Positions 12,201 through 23,040 of a DNA stretch of 64,000 nucleotides are shown piece by piece. Numbering within the stretch: the stretch's first letter is position 1; every line of letters begins with the position of its first letter. The position numbers and the translations under genes are program-made. This DNA is from Botryosphaeria dothidea. Lineage: Eukaryota; Ascomycota; Dothideomycetes; Botryosphaeriales; Botryosphaeriaceae. The DNA is taken from assembly GCA_011503125.2 (NCBI GenBank), contig WWBZ02000062.1, forward strand, positions 2,170,001 through 2,234,000, given 5' to 3'. A model generated the notes under the pieces. The model saw only the letters and a program-made list of their open reading frames with translations. It was not told the origin of the DNA and searched no databases.

Positions 12201-12757
12201 TTTGGCGACCGGCCAGACCGAGTGAGCTGGAGTCGAGCAGTTTGAGGGCGACCTGGACAGGCGTGCAGTTCTCGGTGGTCATGAATGTCCATTCTTTCTG
12301 TATGTAGTCCAGTACATCTGCAGGCCACCAGGTCAGCACAGCTACTTGACGCATGCATGGTCAAATAGTCCTGCCCGTTATTCCATCCCCCGTTTCTCCA
12401 GGGATGCAGTCTCCCGAGTGTATCTTGCGACGACTGACCTTCAATCTGCTTATTCGCATTCCCGCTGCGCGCATAGTCCGGCCTGCTTCTGCTCCGAGAG
12501 CTGAAATCCCCGCTCCTCCTTACTTCGCGCCTTCGCTCGATACTTGTAGGACGAGCAACGCGGGGGCGCTCTTGGTAGTCGGCCTGGTCGTCGAAGCCTC
12601 CGTAGCCTCCAGGGCGGCGGTCGCCGCGGCTTCTGTCCGAGCCATAACTCCGTACACTGCTGTAGTCGTCGCCGTCGGGCTGGCCGTAGCGGGCGCCGCT
12701 ATAGCCGTTGGCGTAGCCGTTGGCCCCTGAGCGTGGGTTGCGGGGCAGTGAGGACAT
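9257..12757 (-). CDS. SEC8: Exocyst complex component Sec8
   Basis: Subunit of the octameric exocyst that tethers secretory vesicles to the plasma membrane at hyphal tips and septa. Five exons read on the minus strand (12757-12439, 12317-11155, 11099-10983, 10932-10486, 10429-9257) give 1072 aa with every junction in frame. Residues 1-105 are low-complexity and Gly/Tyr/Arg/Ser-rich. The conserved Sec8 N-terminal region follows: DVLDYIQKEWTFMT, then the helical coiled-coil segment around FHKIQNSLQQSQQRVRSLK and the LEIRISEKRFLPAVDVLQDA stretch. The long helical C-terminal part runs to HMWTE. Introns are 50-121 bp with GT-AG ends. It shares a 437-bp divergent promoter region with SEC61, so two secretory-pathway genes sit head to head. 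Confidence 0.92.
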
Positions 12758-13194
12758 GGTGGCAATGGGAGTCAGCGGCGTGCGGAGGTCGGTCGCGGGC
12801 GGATCTCAAGGCAGCAGCAGCTCATGCTGCAGCCTGCTCTTTGTCCAGGTAGGTGGGATGTAGGTGGGCGCATTGGAGCACTGGGCGAAACATGCGCTCA
12901 CTAAGCGCGCCCGAGCTCAGGCGTGGTCCGTTCCTTGGGCGCGGGCAAGCAAGCTAAGCGGCGCGGCCCAGTCGGCAAATGATCGGCGACTCTCCCCAAG
13001 TTCGCGCTTGACGACCAGCTGGCAATCTGGCCTCAGCCTGAAGTGCGCACAAAACGCCCGTGTCGCGCTTCCTCACCACTCTCCACCTCCGCGCTCCATC
13101 ACCAGGTTTCTCTCCGTGGCGCTTCTTTGCCATTGTTCTGTTCGCTCCTTAGCCCTTCTTTTCTAATCTTCGCTCCCCCCGGGAAACCGTCAAG
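12758..13194. promoter_or_regulatory. Divergent promoter region between SEC8 and SEC61
   Basis: 437 bp separate the two ATGs of head-to-head genes, so both promoters and 5' leaders must lie here. The SEC61 side is pyrimidine-rich (about 13060-13190, many C/T tracts), as expected for a strong fungal 5' leader. No specific operator was identified; the region is inferred from gene layout only. Confidence 0.55.
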
Positions 13195-14935
13195 ATGAGC
13201 GGCTGTAAGTTCTCCGCCCTCGCGCGCCTCCCACTCCCGCCGCGCTGGCCATTGACTCGAAGGCACGCTTGCTGACCATTGTTTCTCCGTGCGCAGTGCG
13301 GTTCCTCGACCTCATCAAGCCCTTCGTGCCTCTGCTTCCAGAGTATGTGCCATCTGCCGCCCGCGTGTAGGGGATCTGTGGACTGACATTGTAGCCAGGG
13401 TTGCGGCGCCGGAGACCAAGACTCCCTTCAACCAGCGGTTGATGTGGACGGGTGTGACTCTCTTGATCTTCTTGGTCATGTCGCAGATGCCGCTTTACGG
13501 CATTGTGTCCTCTGACACCTCGGATCCGTTGTACTGGCTGCGTATGATGCTGGCCTCCAATCGAGGAACACTCATGGAGCTGGGTATTACACCCATCATT
13601 TCCTCCGGCATGGTCTTCCAGCTCCTCGCTGGTACCCACCTCATCGATGTCAACCTCGACCTCAAGACCGACCGCGAGCTGTACCAGACCGCCCAGAAGC
13701 TATTGGCCATCATTCTCAGCTTTGGCCAGGGCTGTGTCTACGTCTTGACTGGTCTCTACGGTCAGCCTTCTGACCTCGGCGCTGGTGTTTGCGTTCTCCT
13801 GGTTGTTCAGCTTGTTGTTGCTGGCCTGATTGTCATTCTGCTCGATGAGCTCCTTCAGAAGGGTTACGGTCTGGGCAGCGGTATCTCGCTCTTCATTGCG
13901 ACCAACATTTGCGAGTCGATCATCTGGAAGGCTTTCTCCCCCACCACCATCAACACCGGCCGTGGTCCCGAGTTCGAGGGCGCTGTCATCGCGCTCTTCC
14001 ACCTGCTCATCACCTGGCCCAACAAGCAGCTTGCTCTGCGCGAGGCCTTCTACCGTCAGAACCTGCCCAACATCATGAACCTTATGGCCACCGTCCTCGT
14101 GTTCGCCGCTGTCATCTACCTCCAGGGCTTCCGCGTCGAGATCCCCGTCAAGTCTTCTCGCCAGAGAGGCATGCGCGGCTCTTACCCCGTCCGCCTCTTC
14201 TACACTTCGAACATGGTGAGTTTAACGATTGGTTATTTTTAAGCTTAAACGGCAGCATTCTGACAACTTTTACAGCCTATCATGCTCCAGTCCGCTCTGA
14301 GCTCCAATGTCTTCCTCATCTCGCAGATGCTCTACTCCCGCTTCAGCGATAACCTCCTCGTCCGTCTCCTCGGAGTCTGGGAGCCTCGTGAGGGTTCTGC
14401 TCAGCTCTACGCCGCCTCTGGCGTTGCCTACTACATGTCCCCTCCGCTGAACTTTACCGAGGCCCTTCTTGACCCGGTAGGTACCCGAGAAGTAAATGCT
14501 GCGGAACAATTCTAATAATTTTGCGTGCAGATCCACACTGTCGTCTACATCACCTACATGCTCATCGCTTGCGCCGTTTTCTCCAAGACCTGGATTGAGG
14601 TTTCTGGCTCTTCTCCCAGGGATGTTGCCAAGCAGCTCAAGGAGCAGGGTCTCGTTATGGCTGGTCACCGTGAACAGTCCATGTACAAGGAGCTGAAGCG
14701 TGTTATTCCCACGGCTGCCGCCTTCGGTGGTGCTTGCATTGGCGCTCTCTCTGTCGCTAGCGACCTCCTCGGTGCTCTCGGCTCTGGTACCGGTATTCTT
14801 CTCGCTGTCACGTAAGTTAGCCATCTTCAGCTTTCCATCCAGAGCTAACTTTGTCGCAGTATCATCTACAGCTACTTCGAGATCGCCGCCAAGGAGGGCG
14901 ACACCGCCGGCCTCAAGGGCATGGTGCTCGGCTAA
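13195..14935 (+). CDS. SEC61: Sec61 alpha subunit of the ER protein translocon
   Basis: Channel-forming subunit of the Sec61 complex for co- and post-translational import into the ER. Six exons (13195-13204, 13297-13342, 13399-14215, 14276-14476, 14531-14811, 14860-14935) give 476 aa, the normal size for this ten-helix protein. The first exon is only 10 nt (MSG plus one base) and the second 46 nt; the joined N-terminus [20 protein letters not shown] is typical of fungal Sec61. Diagnostic segments include the plug-region [20 protein letters not shown] and the conserved [18 protein letters not shown]. The later loops [14 protein letters not shown] and [13 protein letters not shown] are also present. 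The start ATG is fixed by the tiny first exon and a purine at -3. The neighbour SEC8 is divergent and also secretory. Confidence 0.96.
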
Positions 14936-16002
14936 GCACCTCAACGACAACACTGCATTAGTGGGGGAGAATTTTTTTTCGGGCACTTCGGCCTGACCTT
15001 TTGTACTTTATAAAATTTACTCGAATGCGAGCTCTTGGTGGAGAGAATAAAAGCATTGGAAGCGCAGTTTGTAGGTAGCGTATGCTTGCAAAAAATGGGC
15101 AGCTCCAAGCGAAGGCTTGGCTCGAATGTACATGTTAAGAACAAACGACAATAAACGGCAGCGGAAATAAACAAGCCACTGCTGAAGTGATCTTCGGAGA
15201 TGAAGCGGCCATTGGACGGTGATACATCTGGCCCAGACCCGGACAGCTGCGCCTCCTCGTTCAGACACTTGCGAAACCCAATTGCCGTACTCTTGGGCGA
15301 TCGCAAGCTTAGCCGGAGGAGAGACCTAAGCGCCGGTGTCAAGGTGGTTGCTACGATGAGCCCGTGCCTCTGGGTGAGATCCTTGGATGCCTGAAAAGTC
15401 CCACTGCGGAGTTTCGCTTTCCTACTCTGTGCGCAGCTCGCGATATGATGCACGACGCTAATAGTTTCGACTACTGCACGACTTCCCAGCGGGTGCATCA
15501 GGGTCGCCAATCAGTATACCACTTTCGGACTATGCACTGGGGTTGTATCGTTGTATCCCCGCTCGGTAGCTTTAGCGGACCCTGATGGACGACACCGGTC
15601 AGCAGCGGATGAAAGGCCTTTGAGGGCCTCCAGATGAGCGACGACTTTTGAGACCAGCTCGCCTTTTTTTTTTTTTGGCGCGCCGTTTGCGGGTTAGACG
15701 CCAATAAACGGCGGCAAATCCGGCGAGGCAGACTGGCAACGTGGGGAATGAGTTTGAGGGCCCGGGCGCAGTTGAGGCTTGGGCGAGAGGAGCTCAAGCA
15801 TGCGACAGGGATGGTGGAGCAATGACGCCGACCCCGCGGGTTTAGGCACTCGACCTTGGAGACAGAGCTCTCTCTTGGCAGCTTTAGAGACTTTTTAATA
15901 GAACGCCAAAGCCGTCGCGACTCGCCCGTCTACCCACCGTATCGCTGCCGCTCTTCTTCCCTTGCTGCATTCCGTCCTTCTTCCTGCATTCCTTCCGCCA
16001 CC
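14936..16002. other. Intergenic region between SEC61 and the CDF transporter gene
   Basis: About 1.07 kb holding the 3' region of SEC61 and the promoter of the next + strand gene. There is a T-tract at about 15664-15676 and a C/T-rich leader directly before 16003. No protein-coding gene is supported. Confidence 0.6.
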
Positions 16003-17880
16003 ATGACCGAGCACCCTGCATCGCCGCCGCAGTATGGGCGCATCCCGAGCCTCAAGAATTTCTTGCCGCTCTCTGAGGATGCGGTCATGTCGACGCGCGG
16101 ACAGCACCTTCCATCCCTCTTGCAGCAATCTTTGAGCGGCCGCAGTCACTCGCAACGCCCTCCGAGCGTCCGGAGTGAAGATGCGTACACCGACGGCGGA
16201 AGCTTTGGTCCTAAGGGGAGCGTGCCCCCTACTCCGAGTTTCCCTGATGACAGGAGATCGAGCATTGGCGGCGCCTCCGTGCTACTGACACCCCAAATGC
16301 GCAGTCAACGCTTGATCGGAAACAGCAATCCGAGATACAAGTGGTAGGAAGCGCGTTGCGTGTCTTGTTTGGCGGTCGCTAATTTTGTCGTAGGGAGCAG
16401 TACTGGAAGTCGGAGGAGGAGTTGAAGAAGTATCCGAAGAAGATGTACGTTCCGACCCAAAGACGCGGGAGCACCAACTCTATATCGTTGCGCTCCGCAC
16501 GCGGTCAGATGACATCGTGCCACTTCTCCAGCTGACTCGGTTGTGCAGCCGCCAGTACTACGAGCGGAACAACTTCTTGATCCAGCAATACGCTTTCATC
16601 GACCGCCTGCTCGACTCCTCGCTCCCCCACAACCTCATTCAGGAATATAATGTCAACATCCCTGAGACCATTTCCGAAGAGTCCGGCACAGCTCCGCATT
16701 CTCCTTACTTGAACGGCCAGCAGTCCTCCGAAGACAGCACCAACTCCTCGTCAATCGACGCCTTCGGCAACCGCAAGGTCAAACGCACACCCAAGAACTT
16801 GTACAAGGTTCCCGACGAGGAATCACATTTGCTGGGTAACGGACATCAAACCGGCTATGGAGGTATCAGCGATGACGTGGAAGCAAACAATGGGATGATG
16901 CCCATGTACGAACCGGAGGAGGAGACGGACAGCCAGTCCAGAATCGTGACGATTGCTATTTACGTCAATCTGGCTGCCAACACAGTTCTCCTGGCCATGA
17001 AGATTGTCGTGACTATCCTCACCTCCTCCCTCTCGGTTCTTGCTAGCTTAGTCGACGCCGCTCTGGACTTCCTTAGTACTGCCATCGTCTGGGTGACGAC
17101 CTACTTGATATCTCGACAGGACCGCTACTCTTACCCCATTGGCCGGGCCAAGCTGGAGCCAGTTGGTGTTTTGATCTTCTCTGTCATCATGATCACTGCC
17201 TTCTTCCAGGTGCTGTTGGAGGGCGCACAGAGATTCATGAGCAACGACCACACGATCGTGTATCTGACCAACTCTGCCTTGGCTATCATGGCCGCGACAG
17301 TAATCATCAAGGGTCTTTGCTGGCTCTGGTGCCGCATGATCAAGAACTCGAGCGTGCAGGCGCTGGCCCAAGATGCCATGACTGATGTTGTTTTCAACTT
17401 CTTCAGCATCATCTTCCCGCTTGGTGAGTTCCCTGCCGTGCATGAACCACATAGTCGACGCTTGAAACTAACATTGTTTTAGTGGGTTACTACGCCAAGC
17501 TCTGGTGGATGGACCCCCTGGGAGGTGTTCTGCTCTCTTTTTGGGTGATCATCAACTGGTCCGAAACGTCAACAAACCACATCAAGAACCTGACTGGTCG
17601 CGCTGCCTCGGCTGATGAGCGCAACATCCTGCTTTACCTGTCCATGCGCTTTGCCAAGACCATCAAGCAGATTCAGGGTCTGCAGGCGTACCACTCTGGC
17701 GATAAGTTGATTGTGGAGGCTGATATCGTGGTCGACGAGAACATCGCCCTCAGGGATGCGCACGATCTGGGTGAGAGCTTGCAGTACGTACTCGAGAGCG
17801 TTCCGAACGTCGATCGCGCGTTTGTGCATCTCGACTATGCTTCGTGGAATCTGCCAACTCACATGCAGCAGCATGACTGA
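16003..17880 (+). CDS. Cation diffusion facilitator (CDF) family metal transporter, Mn-type
   Basis: Proton-coupled exporter of divalent metal from the cytosol. Four exons (16003-16343, 16394-16444, 16549-17423, 17483-17880) give 554 aa. Residues 1-260 are cytosolic, Ser/Pro-rich, with a conserved YPKKIRQYYERNN box. Membrane segments start near 265 (IVTIAIYVNLAANTVLLAMK). The first metal site is D300-xxx-D304 in SLVDAALDFLST; the DxxxD form, rather than HxxxD, is that of manganese-type CDF proteins. The paired site in a later helix reads QDAMTDVVFN. The cytosolic C-terminal domain contains the usual VEADIVVDENIALRDAHDLGE segment. The start ATG sits in the strong context gccaccATG. Substrate and membrane (Golgi, vacuole or other) are inferred from the family only. 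Confidence 0.9.
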
Positions 17881-18626
17881 GCAGATTAAAAGGTTTCTGG
17901 CCATCATTGTACAGTAGAAAAAGCAAAAGTATTCGTCATTGTTCTGGTTTTTAAGGTAGGCTTTTGGGGATTTATGCGGCAGCATCGGAGCATCGGCGTT
18001 TTTGAGGGCGATGGGCCAGACAAGAATACCTAATTGAGACTTGCTTGTTTCCAGTTCGGGAAGCCGCCACTCCACTTTTATGGAAAGTGCCTTCCTTTTT
18101 CACCTTCGTCAACGTGAGCAAGCCTTTCTATTGTTCGCGTTCGCGTCCTTTCGCATGGCCACCCATCGAAGCGGTAGGAACAATTGAAAGAGAGAAGAAA
18201 ACTTTAGCAACCTTGATGGCGTGATCCGCAGCAGACACAGCACATGCAACGAGCAGGAGACAACCACGCCCGGAACTCACACATACTACGTTGCACAGCC
18301 GCTGCCGCAAAGATATCCGTTGGCCCTGCACCAAAGGCCCGAACAAGCGGTTTTTCCTCCTCTACCGCTTCTCTCGTTGACTCGTTTGCAAATTGCCACT
18401 GCTCCTTTTGCTGGGGTTTATAGCCAACCACATCCTCTTTGCCCGACATACACCTCACAAAGTTTGCACGAAGTCCTCGATATCTCCTCCGCAACGCTCT
18501 GTCTCGGAGACTACGCGCACAGGCGCCGCTCCGAGACAAGGGCTTCATACCACGACAGCACAAAAGTAAAAAATAAAAAACAGTCATCGTCGATCCGGTT
18601 CTTTGCCTTACCTTTCCACCGACAAC
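17881..18626. other. Intergenic region upstream of the acidic hypothetical gene
   Basis: About 0.75 kb between two + strand genes. It contains the 3' region of the CDF gene, then C/T-rich sequence near 18340-18520 and an A-rich patch (about 18560-18585) just upstream of the next ATG. No RNA gene or ORF with believable composition was seen. Confidence 0.55.
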
Positions 18627-20136
18627 ATGGATTTCCACGGCGACGCAGTCTACGTCAATCGCTACGACCGCGACGAGGACGAGGTCGGCGACCTGGACTT
18701 CGACCTCCTCTTCCCACCAGACCATGACCATGATGACCACCATGCAGTCCCCCGCCGCCGACCCGCTTTCGAGCACCTCCGCGACTACGACGACCAAGAT
18801 CTTCCGGGCCCAGGCCCACCGCCCCCGATGGAGCGGCAGCAAGAAGCTGCACCAGGTGAGCTATATCCCGGTGGATAAGAAACCAATGGGAGTGCTGGCG
18901 ATAACAAGTAAAACAGATAACCACGATGCCGCCGCCGCCGACGACGACGACCCACTGATCTTCGAATTCGACTTCGACGATGCCGACGCTGCCGAGCGCG
19001 AACGCGAGAGGGACGCGTTCCAGCAGCGCCGACGTGCCGACGCGCCCGTACGCCAGGAGAACGACGACGACGATGAACCCGGTGGACAGCATGCCAGGGA
19101 TCTGGCTGCTCGCGTCGCCCGTCAGCAGCGATATGTTGATAACGTGCGCGACCAACTCGGCTTGCAGGCGGGAGGTTATGGTGGTGAGGCTAAGCGGGAA
19201 GCGCTGCTGAGGCAGGCGGTGGAGGCGTTGGAGACGCTGAGAGAGGCGCTGGAGCAGGTGCAGGTGAATGATAGGCGGGCAGGGGATGGGGATGGTGGAG
19301 GAGGCGTGCCACACGTGGAAGGCCTGCCTATTGGACCGAGGAATCACGAAGACATTGATGATGATGAAGTTGATGGGGTCAGGGGACGAGAAGAACAGGC
19401 CCCTCGCGGTCTTGACCCGGCTGCCCGGCGCGAGGTTCAGGCGGAGCTCGCCCGCTTGATGGAGATGCAGGCACAGTTGCGGTGGATGGATGCGGACGCT
19501 GGTGACCTGGAAGAGATGGAGGCCGAAATTAGGTATCTGCGCGATGTGCTAGCAGGGAGGTATGCGGCACTGGTAAGGTCGCCGTCTCCGTCGTCTTCAT
19601 CCTCGGAAGGTGGAAGCGGAGGGAGCAGGAGAGGAAGGAAACGCCGTCAGAGAGGAACAGAGCTGATCGGATGCTACCACGGACCGAACCCGCTTTCGGA
19701 CGAGGACCCTCGCCTCCCTCCGCCAGGCGTCGCGCGTACTGAACCAGTGGAGCTCTACGATGCTGAGGGACCGCGGTACCTTGCGCTTGTAACGTTGGAC
19801 AATCCGGCGCCGGGGGCTCGCAGGGAAGAGGAGCGCGTGATCGAGAAGGCGAAAGATATGTTCAAGAGGTACGAGGCGCAGTTCTTTACAGTGATGGAGC
19901 GAGCGATAGACAGCCGTGCGCTGAGCGAACTGAGTACGGGCCCCAGGGGCGCGATCTGGGTGATCGAGGCGGGTAGAGAGGACGTTTTGGGGGCCATGCT
20001 AAGGGCGAGAGAAGATCCTTTCAGAATAATGTCATGGGAAGTGTTGGGGGTGGGAAGGGGAGGCTCGGAGGGAATGGTGTTCTGTTTGCATAAGGCTGAT
20101 GATCGGCGTGAGAGTGAAGGATCGGGGTCAGATTGA
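18627..20136 (+). CDS. Acidic, coiled-coil protein of unknown function
   Basis: I do not recognise this 482-aa protein. Two exons (18627-18855 and 18917-20136) join in frame through a 61-bp GT-AG intron. The first ~110 residues are very acidic, with DDDDPLIFEFDFDDAD just after the junction. Residues about 130-190 and 240-300 are rich in Arg, Glu, Ala and Leu (ALLRQAVEALETLREALEQV; EVQAELARLMEMQAQLRWM) and probably form coiled coils. A Ser-rich linker (about 290-305) leads to a basic RRGRKRRQR patch (about 312-321), a possible nuclear signal. The C-terminal part (about 325-465) looks globular, starting with LIGCYHGPNPLSDEDPRLPP. Composition, uninterrupted length and clean splicing argue for a real gene. 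A nuclear scaffold or chromatin role is only a guess. Confidence 0.7.
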
Positions 20137-21635
20137 TGGTATGGATAGGGAAGAGATGACGATGAGAACAGGCTTGGGTGGGCTTTGATGGTGTCCTCAT
20201 CCAGGACTGACGAAGAGAGATCAGGAACAAGAGGCATGTAAGACGAAAGCTTGAGTCCTAAATTAACGCTAGTAGTAGTTTGGGGTCTGAAAAGCAGGGA
20301 ACGAGTCACCAGCACGCGTCAAAGCTTGGCGGGTGAGGTTCCGAGCGAGCGGGCCCGAAGGAGGCCTTTTCGATAGCGCGACAGTCGGTTGCGCTACTCC
20401 CCGTTCACCGCCAACACTCCACAAGACGGTGAGATGGCGTGCGGGAGCAACGGTCGACCGGTCCCAAATTTACACACTGATTATTTTTGGTGACGCCGGG
20501 GTATTCCTGCGCGATAGAGTAGGCCTTTGTGCACAATTAGTTTCAATAATCCCTGATCTCGAGCTCTATTCGCATTCCCCAATGAGATACGTGCCGTCCG
20601 ACTGCAGCTGCAGGGAAAGAGGCCACCTGGAGCGGTTCATGCATTAGTAGTCCTCTCTTACAGGTCGTCTACAGGCGGCCTTCGGGTGTGGTCCCATCTC
20701 CATTTGATAACTGCGGCGCCACATTTCCACTTTACCCGTGCCGCATCTCCTTTGCGGAGCATCCGGTCCGCGCAAGCTGACGGTGTCCTCTGGCAGTCTG
20801 AACCCGTGCACGTGGGTGTTGTGGCTGGGAGAGTGGAGCTGGTTGCTTGCCTCGCGTGCCATGTATAGGATGGAAGCAGCAGCAGAAAAAGAAGCAACAA
20901 GCAGGCGAGGGGTTCGTAATGCGGTTTGACAGAGGCGGCGGCGTCTGACTCGCTGAGCGGTCGTCGGCGAGCCCGCAGTCCGTATTTGCCGATCGCCGGG
21001 TCTCACGACAGGCCCAGAAGGGCAGCATCGCCGGCTCGAACGAGAGGGAGTAAGGCCGGATCACTGGGAGGGGTGAGGGCAGGGCAGCACCGCCGGATGG
21101 GGGCGAGAGACGGACAGGCGCTCCAATGCGCACTCGCCAATCTGGCCCCCACAGGGACGTGGGCGCATTTTGGCTCCTCAGCTGGCCGGGGCAGACGAGA
21201 TGTTTGTTGTGTTTTTGGCCGGCGGTGGTGGCGCCTTCCGCTAGCTCCACCTGCCCGCGCTGCCTTCGCACCTGCTGTTCCTTTGCGCTCTCGCATCACG
21301 GACATGCTGCATGATTGATGGAGTGCAGAACGCGGTCCAGCCGCCCCGTCTGCCACACGCTCTCGCGGATCCACCCGCCGCGCTATATACAATGGCTGAA
21401 CGCCTCCCGCTGCGCCTGGGCAGGCACACGGCCCCGAAGGATTCTCCCTCTCCACTCGACAACGCTTCCCACCGGAGAGCTTGCCTTCGCTGCTCTCCCC
21501 GTGCAGCAAGACGCCCGTTCCCGCCGCGAGTCTCCTTTTGATCAGAGCCACCCGCCCCGCAAGCCAGTGCTCTAGCACCACTTGCTTTGCTCGCATCACC
21601 AAAGCTTCAGCCTGTCAGTTACCGACACGGGCAAA
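20137..21635. other. 1.5-kb intergenic region
   Basis: No supported gene. Overlapping short frames on both strands have shadow composition. The segment lies upstream of the Ser/Thr-rich membrane protein gene and ends in a C/T-rich leader (about 21440-21600). It presumably holds that gene's promoter. Confidence 0.5.
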
Positions 21636-23040
21636 ATGTCAACCACCACGGCCACTCAAGAGACCAGCGCCGCGTCGACGGCCGCTTCGACGGCCGCAGC
21701 TGCTTCCAGCACGACATTGGCAACCTCGACAAGAACATCATCGGCCGATTCGTCTTCATCATCTTTCTCATCGCCGTCGGCTACCACCGTCGCGCTCACA
21801 ACAACTTTCACACCGCCAGCATCATGCACCCAACACAACCTCTCTCTGCTGTCGTCCCCATGGTACAACCTGTGGTTGAACGAGCCCTCACCCGTTCCCG
21901 GTTCCCTTGTCACCGACTGCTATCCTACCCAATTCATCGATGGCTATACGTCGCTTTTCAACCAGACCAGCTCCATTGCCCCTGTCTTTAGCCCGCTGGT
22001 CTGTCCTCAAGCGTGGACGGCCGTCAACACGTTTTCGAGCAACTACATCGCGTGCTGTCCGAGGTAAGTCTTTATTGTAACCCAGTCTCTTTGAACCGCT
22101 TTTAAATCCGGCGCTCGTGATTCATTCTTAGCTGGCTTCCTGCAAAAGCTCAATTGCTTGCTTGCTCAGCCTATTCCTATTTCGGCGTCAGATTTCAAAG
22201 TGTTTTTACTCGAATTGCTGTTTTCGCGATGATTCGTGAAACTAACGCGTGATAACAGTGGTTTCCTACTTCACCCTCCCAGCACCATTGTCGATTCGAA
22301 CAGACCAGCATATGGCGGAACATGCTACACCACATTCACCATCGGCCAATCCATGAACGTCCTGGCGTACAACAGCACTACCCTGACAGCAACGCAACCG
22401 TGGGTCGCGTCCAGCTCCGCCGATCAAGCATATGCACACGTCATTGATGGCTTCGCTATGGCTGAAGTCTCAGTCTCAACTGTAAGCAAAAGAATCTCCA
22501 ATCCTCCTCTTCCACCATCGAAGACTGACAGAATACCAGACCGCCTCCGCATCGGCCGCTACTTCTTCTTCCTCTTCCTCATCGTCCAACTCCCTTTCCG
22601 GTGGTGCTATCGCTGGTATCGTCATCGGTATCGTCGCTTTCCTCGGTATCCTCGTAGGCTTCGCCCTCTGGTTCTTCCGCCGTCGTCGCCAGCAACGCGT
22701 TGCAGCTGCTGGCCCTTCACATGAAGTCGGCGGCGACGACGCTTACCATGAGAAAGCCGGCGACCAAGACTTCCGCAAGGAACTTTCTGGCGCGCCTGCA
22801 GGGCCAAAAGCCGCCGAGTTGGAATCGCCAGGGCCTATTCATGAGCTCGACTCAACGACACCCGCGGAACTGGACGGCGGGTGGAAGGGTGCGGAGGTGC
22901 ATACGCCGGGAACGGAGAAGGAGATTGATCGCAGGAGGGAGATGTTTAATATGGAGGATTCAGAGGCCAGAAGGTTGGATTCAGAGGGTACGGTGAAGGT
23001 GACGAGCGAAGAGCCAAGGACACCGCCTCCGAGGTACTGA
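21636..23040 (+). CDS. Ser/Thr-rich single-pass membrane protein (Mid2/WSC-like architecture)
   Basis: Function unknown; the layout resembles fungal cell-surface sensor-like proteins. Three exons (21636-22063, 22259-22481, 22540-23040) give 383 aa. Residues 1-70 are Ser/Thr/Ala-rich and probably O-mannosylated. A small extracellular domain (about 75-215) contains several Cys (CTQHNLSLLSSPW, TDCYPTQF, YIACCPR, GGTCYTTF) and N-glycosylation sequons such as NLS and NQT. A second Ser-rich linker precedes one transmembrane helix at about 240-263 (GIVIGIVAFLGILVGFALWF), stopped by RRRR. The cytoplasmic tail is hydrophilic, with conserved-looking ESPGPIHELD, and ends TPPPRY. No classical N-terminal signal peptide is evident, so either it is a signal-anchor protein or an upstream exon is missing. 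The first intron (195 bp) is long for this window. Confidence 0.75.
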
